From NCBI RefSeq assembly GCF_022008365.1, contig NZ_JAIRBA010000031.1, positions 1 to 45,548 of the forward strand: 45,548 nucleotides of DNA. The letters are read 5' to 3'. Within the stretch, counting starts at the first letter, position 1. Every line of letters starts with the position of its first letter. The DNA is from Aequorivita vitellina. GTDB lineage: Bacteria > Bacteroidota > Bacteroidia > Flavobacteriales > Flavobacteriaceae. The notes below the pieces were generated by a model. It did no database searches, was not told the DNA's origin, and saw nothing but the letters and a program-made list of their open reading frames with translations. Shown here piece by piece: positions 27,172 to 35,706 of this stretch. The position numbers and the translations under genes were made by a program.

Positions 27172-27203
27172 TTTCCCCAAGCCGATGAAAATAAGTAGTT
27201 TTG
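27172..27203 (+). promoter_or_regulatory. gapA promoter
   Basis: TTTC (27172-27175), a 20-bp spacer, then TAGTTTTG (27196-27203), an exact -7 match. The start site would fall near 27208, leaving a leader of about 75 nt before the ATG at 27283. Confidence 0.65.
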
Positions 27204-27282
27204 CACAAAATTTTAACGCGCTCCACGTTCTTCGTTTTTGCACGGCATTAAAAAAGACGCGGACCTAAAAAAATGTATCCTT

Positions 27283-28731
27283 ATGAGTTTTGATGACGTT
27301 TATGAAAAAGAACTGTCTTTTCAAACTGACCGCCGAAAAGCATCAGTAGAATTTATTAAAATCATTAGCGACCTTTGGTACGATAAGTCCATAGAATTGG
27401 TACTTTTCCGCAACCAACTTATAGACCGCAATGTGAGTGAAATTTTAAACCTGCACGAATATGCAGGCGAATTTGTTCAAAAGCCTATTTCAATTTTCGA
27501 CTCAGTTGAAATTGCACAGGCTATTAAAACATTAGATCTTCCCCCAGCAAAATTAGACATTGGTAAACTTACGTACGAATTTCATTTAGAAGACGATAAA
27601 TATTCCAATGCTTTAGCTTTCGTTTCAGATAAATTGAAAAATGCTAAAGAAGCCAAAGCACTAGTTCCAAAAGACGTAGTGCTGTATGGTTTTGGACGTA
27701 TTGGTCGTTTGTTGGCTCGTGAGCTTATGACCAAAACAGGACAAGGAAACCAGCTTCGTCTTCGCGCTATTGTTGTTCGTGGCAAAATGGACCAAACTGT
27801 TTTAGACAAACGTGCTTCACTTCTTCAATATGACTCTGTACACGGAGATTTTCCTGGAACCGTAAAAACAGATCTTGAAAATAGCGCATTGATAATTAAC
27901 GGCTCCACCGTCCACATAATTAATGCAAACAATCCAGAAGATATTGATTACACCAAATACGGAATTGAAGATGCTTTAATTATAGACAACACTGGTGCAT
28001 TCCGCGACGATAAAGAGCTAGGCCGTCATTTAAAAGCGAAAGGCGCCGCAAAGGTTTTACTTACCGCACCTGGCAAAGGCGTTCCAAATATAGTTCACGG
28101 AGTAAACCAGAAAGAGCACGACCCACACACGGTCGATATTTTTTCGGCAGCGTCGTGTACTACCAATGCCATCACTCCAATCTTAAAAGCAGTTGAAGAT
28201 TCTTTCGGTGTAGTTCGCGGGCATTTAGAAACCATTCACGCTTATACAAACGACCAAAATTTGGTTGATAATATGCACGGTAAATACCGTCGTGGGCGCG
28301 CTGCAGCACTAAATATGGTAATTACAGAAACTGGCGCCGGAAGTGCAGTTGCAAAAGCCTTACCCGTTTTAGCTGGCAAACTTACTTCCAATGCAATTCG
28401 TGTTCCTGTGCCTAATGGTTCTTTGGTAGTTTTAAATCTTGAAGTTGCAAAACCTACTTCAAAAGACGACATAAACGCTACTATGAAGAAATACGCTCTG
28501 GAAGGCGATTTGGTTGAGCAAATTAAATATTCAATGAATAACGAGTTGGTTTCCAGCGACATTGTTGGCTCTTGCTCCCCTGCAATTTATGACAGCAACG
28601 CAACTATTGTAACTGACGATGGTAAAAATGTAGTACTATATGTATGGTATGATAACGAGTATGGATATAGTCACCAAGTAATTCGCTTGGCGAAGTATAT
28701 TGCACAAGTTAGAAGATTTACTTACTATTAG
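27283..28731 (+). CDS. gap: Glyceraldehyde-3-phosphate dehydrogenase, long flavobacterial form
   Basis: The enzyme oxidises glyceraldehyde 3-phosphate with NAD(P)+ in glycolysis/gluconeogenesis. The catalytic domain starts at about residue 132 (VLYGFGRIGRLLAREL). Nucleophile C292 sits in SAASCTTNAITPI, H319 in ETIHAYTNDQN, and the C-terminal WYDNEYGYSHQVIRLAKY is canonical. Unlike the ~335-aa classical enzyme, this one is 482 aa with a ~130-residue N-terminal extension (YEKELSFQTDRRKASVEFI onward), a form common in Flavobacteriia. The ATG at 27283 is chosen over an in-frame TTG at 27238 because it gives the usual length. The extension has no motif I recognise. Confidence 0.94.
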   Translation: MSFDDVYEKELSFQTDRRKASVEFIKIISDLWYDKSIELVLFRNQLIDRNVSEILNLHEYAGEFVQKPISIFDSVEIAQAIKTLDLPPAKLDIGKLTYEFHLEDDKYSNALAFVSDKLKNAKEAKALVPKDVVLYGFGRIGRLLARELMTKTGQGNQLRLRAIVVRGKMDQTVLDKRASLLQYDSVHGDFPGTVKTDLENSALIINGSTVHIINANNPEDIDYTKYGIEDALIIDNTGAFRDDKELGRHLKAKGAAKVLLTAPGKGVPNIVHGVNQKEHDPHTVDIFSAASCTTNAITPILKAVEDSFGVVRGHLETIHAYTNDQNLVDNMHGKYRRGRAAALNMVITETGAGSAVAKALPVLAGKLTSNAIRVPVPNGSLVVLNLEVAKPTSKDDINATMKKYALEGDLVEQIKYSMNNELVSSDIVGSCSPAIYDSNATIVTDDGKNVVLYVWYDNEYGYSHQVIRLAKYIAQVRRFTYY

Positions 28732-28754
28732 TATTAAGTAATTTATGAAATAGG

Positions 28755-28788
28755 AAAAATCCTGTTGCCAACGCAGCAGGATTTTTTT
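28755..28788 (+). terminator. gapA terminator
   Basis: AAAAATCCTGTTGC pairs with GCAGCAGGATTTTT, apart from one T/G wobble, around CAAC, with a T-run following. It lies 24 bp after the stop codon. Confidence 0.9.
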
Positions 28789-28824
28789 TATATTTGAGAC
28801 CTCACTTTTAACATTTCTTTAATA

Positions 28825-30258
28825 ATGCGATTCTTATCTCACAATTCAATTCCTTTTCTTTTGTCAATCTTCTTATTTACATCCTGCTCAAAAGACAGCG
28901 ATGATCCAGTGCCCCAAGAAACTGTAATAACCGTTTCAACCAGTGATTTTTCCATAACAATAGATGAAAACCCAACAAACGGGCAAGTAATTGGAATTGT
29001 TCAAGGAAGCACAAATGACGGAGCAGTTGCTTTCTCAATTACTGAACAAACACCTGAGGGCGCGTTTTCTATTGATGCGGCTTCGGGAGAATTGAAAGTT
29101 GCTGATGAAACGCTCTTTGATTTTGAAACAAATCCTACAATTACCGGGATCGTGAATGTAGCCAATGGCGCTGTTTCAGAAAATGCTTCGGTTGTAATTA
29201 CGTTGAATGATTTGGTGGAGGAGACTGTTTATGAAGGGGATTTAATTTTAAGATCACAGCAAGAAGTAAACGATTTTGGAGCTAATAATTACATGGCAAT
29301 AATTGGAAACTTATATATTGGTGATCCAGAAGAAGGTACCACTACAGATATTTACGATTTAACTCCACTTCAAAGTTTAAGATCGATAAATGGAGATTTA
29401 AGTATTTCTAACAACCCTTCATTGATCTCTACGGTAGGTTTAAATATTCAAAATTTAAATGGCGCACTTGTCATTTTTTCTAATGAAACTTTAGAAATGT
29501 TAGAAGGGCTTAACGATTTAACCTCAGTTCATGATCTGGTTTTATCATTTAATGCTGGCTTGTTGGACCTTTCTGGATTAAATCAACTTACTTCCATAGA
29601 GGATAGATTGATATTGATTTCTTGCCCACTAATATCAAATCTTGATTGGCTAAGCAATTTAACATCGTTTGGAGGAGACTTAACTATTATAAATTGTAAT
29701 TCGCTAACAAATATTGATGGTCTCAGCAATCTAACCACTGCGAACGGTGAATATAATTATTTTAGAATAACACATAATAGTTCTCTTTTAAATCTGAATG
29801 GAATTGAAAATTTAAATACTGAAATATATCACTTGGAAATAACAATGAACTCTTCGCTTACGAGTATTGAAGGCTTGCAAAATAAAAGAGTGACTACTAC
29901 ATTAAGTATTATAGAAAATCCCTTTTTAGAAAATCTTCATGGTTTAGAATCAACCACTAATATTTCTAATGAACTTAACATACAGAACAATAATTCTCTA
30001 ATAAATATTCAAGGATTAAGGAATTTAGAAACTGCTGAAACACTTCAAATATTTAATAATGAAAAGCTACCAAATTTGGTTGGCTTAAACAATTTAGAAA
30101 TATGTCGTAATTTAGATATAAGAGGCAATAATGAACTTGCAGATTTTTGTGACTTACAAAACCTCTTCATAAATGGTAGTAATAATAGCTACATTGCAAT
30201 ATACAACGCCTACAATCCAACAAAACAAGACATAATAGACGGCAATTGCAGCCTTTAA
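28825..30258 (+). CDS. Surface lipoprotein with cadherin-like and receptor-L-like repeats, copy 1
   Basis: The 477-aa lipoprotein has signal MRFLSHNSIPFLLSIFLFTSC. The residues after the acylated Cys (SKDSDD) are acidic, resembling the Bacteroidota lipoprotein export signal for surface exposure. A cadherin-like domain follows at about 38-130 (DENPTNGQVIGIVQGS, GAFSIDAASGELKVADE, LFDFETNP). The remainder is a right-handed repeat array resembling receptor L domains (LYIGDPEEGTTTDIYDL, LSISNNPSLIST, GLNDLTSVHDLVLS). It ends in NAYNPTKQDIIDGNCSL. Copies 2 and 3 follow, sharing near-identical 5' DNA and the same ending. Likely a surface recognition or adhesion protein; ligand unknown. Only this copy has a different signal peptide. 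Confidence 0.85.
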   Translation: MRFLSHNSIPFLLSIFLFTSCSKDSDDPVPQETVITVSTSDFSITIDENPTNGQVIGIVQGSTNDGAVAFSITEQTPEGAFSIDAASGELKVADETLFDFETNPTITGIVNVANGAVSENASVVITLNDLVEETVYEGDLILRSQQEVNDFGANNYMAIIGNLYIGDPEEGTTTDIYDLTPLQSLRSINGDLSISNNPSLISTVGLNIQNLNGALVIFSNETLEMLEGLNDLTSVHDLVLSFNAGLLDLSGLNQLTSIEDRLILISCPLISNLDWLSNLTSFGGDLTIINCNSLTNIDGLSNLTTANGEYNYFRITHNSSLLNLNGIENLNTEIYHLEITMNSSLTSIEGLQNKRVTTTLSIIENPFLENLHGLESTTNISNELNIQNNNSLINIQGLRNLETAETLQIFNNEKLPNLVGLNNLEICRNLDIRGNNELADFCDLQNLFINGSNNSYIAIYNAYNPTKQDIIDGNCSL

Positions 30259-30268
30259 AAACGAAATA

Positions 30269-31705
30269 ATGAATAGACTTTTAACTTTCAGAATAATTGC
30301 AGCAGCTATTATTCTCAGCTTCATTTCTTGCTCAAAAGACAGCGATGATCCAGTGCCCCAAGAAATTGAAATAACAGTTTCAACCAGTGATTTTTCCATA
30401 ACAATGGATGAAAACCCAACAAACGGGCAAATAATTGGAAGCGTTCAAGGAAGCACAAATGATGGAGCAGTTGCTTTCTCAATTACTGAACAAACACCTT
30501 CGGGCGCCTTTTCTATTGATTCGGCTTCGGGAGAATTGAAAGTTGCTAATGAAACGCTCTTTGATTTTGAAACAAATCCTACAATTACCGGGATCGTGAA
30601 TGTAGCCAATGGCGCTGTTTCTGAAAATGCTTCGGTTGAAATTACTTTGAATGATTTGGTTGAGGAGAATGTTTATGAGGGGGATGTAATTTTAAAAACA
30701 CAAGAAGAAGTTAATGATTTTGGAGCAAATCAATATACACAAATTAACGGCCTACTCCTTATTGGTCATCCTGAAGAAAACGGAACAACAGATATTATTG
30801 ATTTATCACCGCTTCATAGTATTAAAATTGTGAACAATAGCCTACAAATTAAAAACAATACCATATTAACATCAACTGTAGGGCTCAATGTAAATTTTAT
30901 TTTAGGGCAAATAGCAATTCTTAATAATCCCTCTTTAGAGAGCATTAAAGGGTTTGAGAGCATTAATTCCACCCTCGGAATTTTCCTTTCTAACAATCAA
31001 GTACTCACCGATGTTTCAGGTTTGAGTCAAATTACCCATATCGAACTTAATTTTAGTATAATTTCATGTCCATCATTGCCCGATATTGATTGGCTCCAAA
31101 ACCTTTCGGAAATTGGAAATGGAATTAAATTAATAGGCCTCAATTCAATTAGAAATATAAACGCTTTAAGTAATTTAAGAAATTTTACTGATGCCTATGG
31201 ATCCATATATATTGCAAATAACACTTCTTTAGAAAATCTAGATGGACTTCAAAATTTTTCTGATGATATTACTTTTTTAGATATCATTGGCAATACGGCA
31301 CTTCAAAATATTCAAGGTTTGGAAAATATTGGTGTATTTCAAGAATTGAAAATAAAAAACAATGAATCGCTACAGAGTTTAAACGGGCTTGGAGCAATTA
31401 CGGCTGTTAACAACAGAATTGAAATTAGAAACAACAACTCTCTTATTGATCTACAAGGCCTCAATAACTTGGAAAGAGCCAGCAACTCATTTTTGATTCA
31501 AGATAATGAAAGTCTCACAAGTTTAAATGGGTTGGATGGAATTGAAAGTTTTACATTAATCCGATGCTATAACAATACGGTACTTTCAGATTTTTGTGCT
31601 TTACGCAGCGCTTTAATCTTAAATAGCAATTTCGGTTTTAGTGCAGAAAACAACGCCTACAATCCAACAAAACAAGACATCATAGACGGCAATTGTAGCC
31701 TTTAA
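30269..31705 (+). CDS. Surface lipoprotein with cadherin-like and receptor-L-like repeats, copy 2
   Basis: The 478-aa protein has signal MNRLLTFRIIAAAIILSFISC and the same SKDSDDPVPQE start as copy 1. The cadherin-like domain is nearly identical to copy 1 (GAFSIDSASGELKVANE, LFDFETNPTITGIV). From about residue 135 the receptor-L-like repeats diverge strongly (IDLSPLHSIKIVNNSL, LESIKGFESINSTL, NINALSNLRNF). The final 17 residues equal those of copy 1. It is 10 bp downstream of copy 1 and should be cotranscribed. The signal peptide and 5' DNA are shared with copy 3 but not copy 1, so copies 2 and 3 arose from a more recent duplication or were homogenised by gene conversion. Confidence 0.85.
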   Translation: MNRLLTFRIIAAAIILSFISCSKDSDDPVPQEIEITVSTSDFSITMDENPTNGQIIGSVQGSTNDGAVAFSITEQTPSGAFSIDSASGELKVANETLFDFETNPTITGIVNVANGAVSENASVEITLNDLVEENVYEGDVILKTQEEVNDFGANQYTQINGLLLIGHPEENGTTDIIDLSPLHSIKIVNNSLQIKNNTILTSTVGLNVNFILGQIAILNNPSLESIKGFESINSTLGIFLSNNQVLTDVSGLSQITHIELNFSIISCPSLPDIDWLQNLSEIGNGIKLIGLNSIRNINALSNLRNFTDAYGSIYIANNTSLENLDGLQNFSDDITFLDIIGNTALQNIQGLENIGVFQELKIKNNESLQSLNGLGAITAVNNRIEIRNNNSLIDLQGLNNLERASNSFLIQDNESLTSLNGLDGIESFTLIRCYNNTVLSDFCALRSALILNSNFGFSAENNAYNPTKQDIIDGNCSL

Positions 31706-31715
31706 AAACGAAATA

Positions 31716-33146
31716 ATGAATAGACTTTTAACTTTCAGAATAATAGCAGCAGCTATTATTCTCACCTTCATTTCTTGCTCAAAAGACAGCGATGATCCAG
31801 TGCCCCAAGAAATTGAAATAACAGTTTCAACAGAAGACTTTTCAACCACAATGGATGAAAACCCAACCAACGGGCAAATAATCGGAACCGTTCAAGGAAG
31901 CACTAATGAAGGCGCCATTACTTTTTCAATTAGAGCACAAAACCCTGCGGGGGCGTTTTCTATTGATTCCGCTTCGGGAGAACTGAAAGTTGCTGATGAA
32001 GCGCTTTTTGAATTTGAAACTAATCCAACTATTTCCGGGACAGTGCAAGTTTCAAATGGAGCTGTTTCGGAAAATGCTTCGGTTACCATTTCTTTGAATG
32101 AGCAAAATATCTATGAATTACCTTATATCCGTTTATGGACACAAGAAGATGTAAACCTTTTTGGAGCTAATCAATATACAAGAATTATGGGTACACTATA
32201 TATCGGAACTCCATATGAAGGCTATACAACAGATATTTCTGATTTATCTCCACTTGGAAGCATAAAAACGGTTGATGCTAATTTAAAAATACGTAACAAC
32301 CCCGACTTAATATCCACGACAGGACTGGGTGTTACTCACATTGGAGAAGGACTCATCGTTTCTGAGAATAAAAATTTGGAAAACCTAGATGGACTCGAAG
32401 GTTTAACTTACGTTCAGTATTTACAATTAATTCATAATTTTGCATTGTCCGATTTCTCAAGTTTAAGTCAATTAACTTCCCTTGACAATGGGCTTTATCT
32501 AAGTGGTTGTTATTTATTGACGGATGTAGACTGGTTAAGTAACGTGGCTTCTATCGGCAATGTCATTGATATTACCAATAATCCCAATTTAACAAATATA
32601 AATGGGCTTTCTAATTTAAGAAATTTTACAGGGGAACCCGACTATATTAGCTTTAATACCAATATAAACCTAACAAATTTGAACGGTCTCCGAAATTTAA
32701 CTGCCAACGTATCTAATTTGTCGCTATTCCAGAACTATTCATTAGTAAATATTGATGGTTTGGCAAATATACAGGTGACTAAGTCAATTAATATACGTTA
32801 TAATCACGCATTAGAAAATATTGATGGACTCGAGTCAACCATCGGTCTCGAGGATGAACTTTTTATATTTCATAACATTTCTTTGAGAAATTTATTCGGC
32901 TTACAACAAATTACTAACATAGGAAAAGTAACTATCGATGAAAATGAAAATCTGCTAAGTCTAAATGGATTAGAAAACCTTTTACGAGTTTCTCAATCAT
33001 TTAGAGCAAGGCAAAATTCTAATCTTTCAGATTTCTGTGCTTTAACTAATTTATGCGTCAATGGAGATTTAAACATTTTGCAAGCAGAAAACAACGCCTA
33101 CAACCCCACAAAACAAGACATTATAGATGGCAATTGCAGCTTATAA
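31716..33146 (+). CDS. Surface lipoprotein with cadherin-like and receptor-L-like repeats, copy 3
   Basis: The 476-aa protein has signal MNRLLTFRIIAAAIILTFISC, differing from copy 2 at one residue. Its cadherin-like domain is more diverged (TEDFSTTMDENP, SIRAQNPAGAFSID, FEFETNPTISGTV), and the linker lacks the acidic EENVYEGD segment of the other two. The receptor-L-like repeats run from about 130 to 455 (GLGVTHIGEGLIVSENKN, GLESTIGLEDELFIFHN). The tail NAYNPTKQDIIDGNCSL is invariant. A strong terminator follows 30 bp later, closing the three-gene unit that presumably starts before copy 1. Confidence 0.85.
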   Translation: MNRLLTFRIIAAAIILTFISCSKDSDDPVPQEIEITVSTEDFSTTMDENPTNGQIIGTVQGSTNEGAITFSIRAQNPAGAFSIDSASGELKVADEALFEFETNPTISGTVQVSNGAVSENASVTISLNEQNIYELPYIRLWTQEDVNLFGANQYTRIMGTLYIGTPYEGYTTDISDLSPLGSIKTVDANLKIRNNPDLISTTGLGVTHIGEGLIVSENKNLENLDGLEGLTYVQYLQLIHNFALSDFSSLSQLTSLDNGLYLSGCYLLTDVDWLSNVASIGNVIDITNNPNLTNINGLSNLRNFTGEPDYISFNTNINLTNLNGLRNLTANVSNLSLFQNYSLVNIDGLANIQVTKSINIRYNHALENIDGLESTIGLEDELFIFHNISLRNLFGLQQITNIGKVTIDENENLLSLNGLENLLRVSQSFRARQNSNLSDFCALTNLCVNGDLNILQAENNAYNPTKQDIIDGNCSL

Positions 33147-33176
33147 AGCTATTTTCAATGATTTTTAAATATTGAG

Positions 33177-33202
33177 ATTCCCGCCTTCGCGGGAATTTTT
33201 TT
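33177..33202 (+). terminator. Terminator of the lipoprotein triplet
   Basis: ATTCCCGC (33177-33184), a CTTC loop and GCGGGAAT (33189-33196), followed by a T-run. This is a strong 8-bp stem 30 bp after copy 3. Confidence 0.92.
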
Positions 33203-33268
33203 ATGACTTCATTAACTGAAACTCTCCCTGCTTTAAATCACATTTGTTAAACCAATTTAGCTTTAAAA

Positions 33269-34432
33269 ATGTCTGAAACCAAAAAGAAAAGAGGCTTCAA
33301 AAAGAAACGCTACACTGTTCCAATTATAATTTTAGTAGTGCTAATAGCATTTCGAATTTACCTTCCAACGCTCGTAAAAAACAATATAAACAAAGTCTTG
33401 GCAAACATTCCTGGCTATTACGGACAGGTGGATGATGTTGATATATCGCTTTATCGCGGCGCTTACGTAATCAACGGAATGTATTTAAACAAAGGCACGG
33501 CAGAATCGCAAATCCCTTTTTTAAGTTTTCCAAAAAACGATATCTCCATCGAATGGAAATCGCTCTTTAAAGGCAAAATTGTAAGCGAAATAATAATGAC
33601 GCGCCCAGAAGTTATCTACGTTTTTGAAGACCAAAAAGAAAAAAGTGGCGATGCAAACGTGGACGATTGGACCAAAGCGCTTACCTATATAGTACCCATA
33701 GACATCAACCATTTTGAAGTTCACGACGGCAAAGTAGCATTTGTGCAACTTTCCGCAGAACCAAATATCGATTTACAAATTGCCAAGCTTGAACTCACCG
33801 CAGACAACCTTCGCAATGTAGTTGAAAAAGAACGCATCCTTCCCTCCCGCCTTCGCGCAACGGGTGTTTCAATTGGTAATGGGAACGTTTCCTTGGAAGC
33901 AAATATGAATTTGATGAAAGAAATTCCAGATATGGATTTGTCTTTTTCGCTCGAAAATGCAGAGGCTACTGCTTTAAACGATTTCACAAATTATTACGCA
34001 GGCCTCGATTTTAATAAAGGCACCTTCGGTCTTTATAGCGAAATTGCCATTGCCGACGGTCATTTAATTGGCTATGTAAAACCACTTTTAACCAACACCA
34101 AATTGATTGGAAAAGACGATGGTTTTCTCGAAATTTTATGGGAAGGTTTCGCAGGGTTCTTCAAATTCATTCTAAAAAACCAAAGCACAGATACGCTCGC
34201 CACTAAAGTTCCTTTTGAAGGTTACCTTAATAATGTTGAAGCTGGCGTTTGGCCCACCGTTATTAACATTTTTGGAAATGCCTGGATAAAAGCGTTTACA
34301 GGCAACGTGGACAACGAAATTGAATACAAAGATGCTTTCAAACAAAAAAATCTAACCCGAGAACAAAAGAGTGAGCTTCGTAAAAAAGAGCGCGAACAAC
34401 GAAAAAAAGAACGCCAAATTAAGAAGGGTTAG
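33269..34432 (+). CDS. DUF748 (AsmA-like) membrane-anchored protein
   Basis: A 387-aa protein with a basic N-terminus (KKKRGFKKKRY), one transmembrane helix (VPIIILVVLIAFRIYLPTLV) and a large periplasmic part typical of the DUF748/AsmA-like group (INKVLANIPGYYGQVDDVDISLYRGAYVINGMYLNK, seen as its GYYGQVDDVDISLYRG core). It ends in a highly charged Lys/Arg/Glu tail (about 355-387). AsmA-like proteins are linked to lipid transport between membranes and outer-membrane homeostasis in Proteobacteria; the role of this shorter version is not known. A TAGCTTTA box at 33258-33265 lies 3 bp before the ATG and might be its promoter. The charged tail is unusual for the periplasmic end of such a protein. 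Confidence 0.75.
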   Translation: MSETKKKRGFKKKRYTVPIIILVVLIAFRIYLPTLVKNNINKVLANIPGYYGQVDDVDISLYRGAYVINGMYLNKGTAESQIPFLSFPKNDISIEWKSLFKGKIVSEIIMTRPEVIYVFEDQKEKSGDANVDDWTKALTYIVPIDINHFEVHDGKVAFVQLSAEPNIDLQIAKLELTADNLRNVVEKERILPSRLRATGVSIGNGNVSLEANMNLMKEIPDMDLSFSLENAEATALNDFTNYYAGLDFNKGTFGLYSEIAIADGHLIGYVKPLLTNTKLIGKDDGFLEILWEGFAGFFKFILKNQSTDTLATKVPFEGYLNNVEAGVWPTVINIFGNAWIKAFTGNVDNEIEYKDAFKQKNLTREQKSELRKKEREQRKKERQIKKG

Positions 34433-34503
34433 TTTTATGAGGCAATTCCGTACTTTTACCGTTTATTTCCGCTAATTATTCAAAAGAATTAAGAATTTTT
34501 ATA

Positions 34504-35178
34504 ATGCGAATAGACATCATAACCGTAGTACCCGAATTACTCCAAAGTCCTTTTGAAGTTTCAATATTAAAACGCGCCATTGAAAAAGGAATCGTGGAAG
34601 TACATACCCACAACCTTCGCGATTGGTCAACAAACGCCTACAGGCAAATTGACGATTATCAATTTGGTGGTGGCGCCGGAATGGTGATGATGATTGAACC
34701 TATAGACAAGTGTATTACCGAACTAAAAGCCGAAAGAGATTATGACGAAATAATCTATATGACACCCGACGGTAAAACTTTTAACCAACACACGGCCAAC
34801 GAACTTTCGTTGAAAGAAAACATAATCATCCTCTGCGGACATTATAAAGGCGTGGACCAACGTGTGCGCGACCATTTTATAACACGTGAAATCTCTGTGG
34901 GCGATTTCGTTTTAAGCGGTGGCGAACTTGCTGCAGCTTTAGTTTGCGACGCCATCATTCGTTTGATTCCCGGTGTTTTGGGCAATGAAACCAGTGCATT
35001 GACAGATTCTTTTCAAGATAATTTATTGGCGCCACCAATTTACACACGCCCTGCGGAATATAAAGGTTGGACCGTTCCCGAAATACTAACAAGCGGCAAC
35101 ACAGGAAAAATAGAGGAATGGCGCGAAGATCAGGCTTATAAGCGCACAAAAGAACGCAGACCAGATTTGTTGGAGTAA
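34504..35178 (+). CDS. trmD: tRNA (guanine37-N1)-methyltransferase TrmD
   Basis: TrmD makes m1G37 next to the anticodon, preventing +1 frameshifts. The 224-aa SPOUT protein shows [27 protein letters not shown], the knotted SAM site [13 protein letters not shown]153 and general-base D168 (spaced as R154/D169 of E. coli) in [16 protein letters not shown], and the C-terminal [11 protein letters not shown]. All key residues are present. In many bacteria trmD and rplS are in one operon; here they are separated by the frameshifted gene and the DUF885 peptidase and do not appear to be co-regulated. Confidence 0.97.
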   Translation: MRIDIITVVPELLQSPFEVSILKRAIEKGIVEVHTHNLRDWSTNAYRQIDDYQFGGGAGMVMMIEPIDKCITELKAERDYDEIIYMTPDGKTFNQHTANELSLKENIIILCGHYKGVDQRVRDHFITREISVGDFVLSGGELAAALVCDAIIRLIPGVLGNETSALTDSFQDNLLAPPIYTRPAEYKGWTVPEILTSGNTGKIEEWREDQAYKRTKERRPDLLE

Positions 35179-35282
35179 TCTCTAAAAGAGTGATTTTAAG
35201 AATTCAAAAATTCCCGTTTTAACGGCCAAAGAGTTTTTGGCAAAAAAATAATTTCAGAAGCTCTTAATTTAGAATAAACCTT

Positions 35283-35668
35283 ATGACTAAAATAAGCTAT
35301 ATATTTATTCTCATCTTTTTATTTCCAGTTGCTCCCAAGATTATTGTCAATTAAAAGACGGAACATATAAAGTGGAATTTGATAAGGAGTTTTTTTCCTT
35401 TCAATACAAAGTCAACGCTGATACAATTGAAGAAATGTACGATGACGCGAGAGTAACCTCAGTTATAGAATGGATTTCAAATAAGGAATATTTTCTAAGC
35501 GATCTTCCTTCTCATATAACTTATAAAGATGATTTGGATAAATCTACCTATACATTTGGCAAACCATTTTATCGATTGATTAAATGTAGCAAAGACACTT
35601 TTTATTTTAATTTAATGCGAAATGAAAATAATGTTGTCAATGCAGGAAAACTAATTAAAATAGATTGA
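35283..35668 (+). pseudogene. Small lipoprotein gene interrupted by a one-base frameshift in the signal peptide
   Basis: The ATG at 35283 opens a lipoprotein signal (MTKISYIFILIF), but the frame runs to a stop at 35352. In another frame the downstream DNA encodes ISSCSQDYCQLKDGTYKVEF and then 98 residues to the stop at 35668. Adding one T to the run at 35316-35320 joins them as a 128-aa lipoprotein with lipobox ISSC. Translation of the lower part alone could only begin at a GTG (35372), without export signal. I do not recognise the mature domain; it is hydrophilic, with YKVNADTIEEMYDDARV and a Cys at the RLIKCSKD site. Could be a true pseudogene, phase variation at the T-run, or a sequencing error. 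Confidence 0.7.
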
Positions 35669-35706
35669 AAAACTATTGAATTTTGAAACGCAAAAACTAA
35701 AATAAA

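Larger units (their letters stand above)
28882..33146 (+). repeat. Tandem triplication of ~1.445 kb units with conserved ends
   Basis: Units start 1444 and 1447 bp apart. The 5' blocks (from 28882, 30326 and 31773, about 330-360 bp each) and the 54-bp 3' blocks (30205-30258, 31652-31705, 33093-33146) are nearly identical. The intergenic 10 bp (AAACGAAATA) and the first codons of copies 2 and 3 are identical. The central coding parts are much less similar. Confidence 0.9.

Noticed and set aside
27238-27282. Upstream TTG start of GAPDH
   Set aside because: The added 15 residues are not family-like; the ATG at 27283 gives the usual 482-aa length.
28825-33146. Transposon or phage-borne cargo
   Set aside because: No transposase, integrase, terminal inverted repeats or target duplications flank the triplet; tandem duplication explains it.
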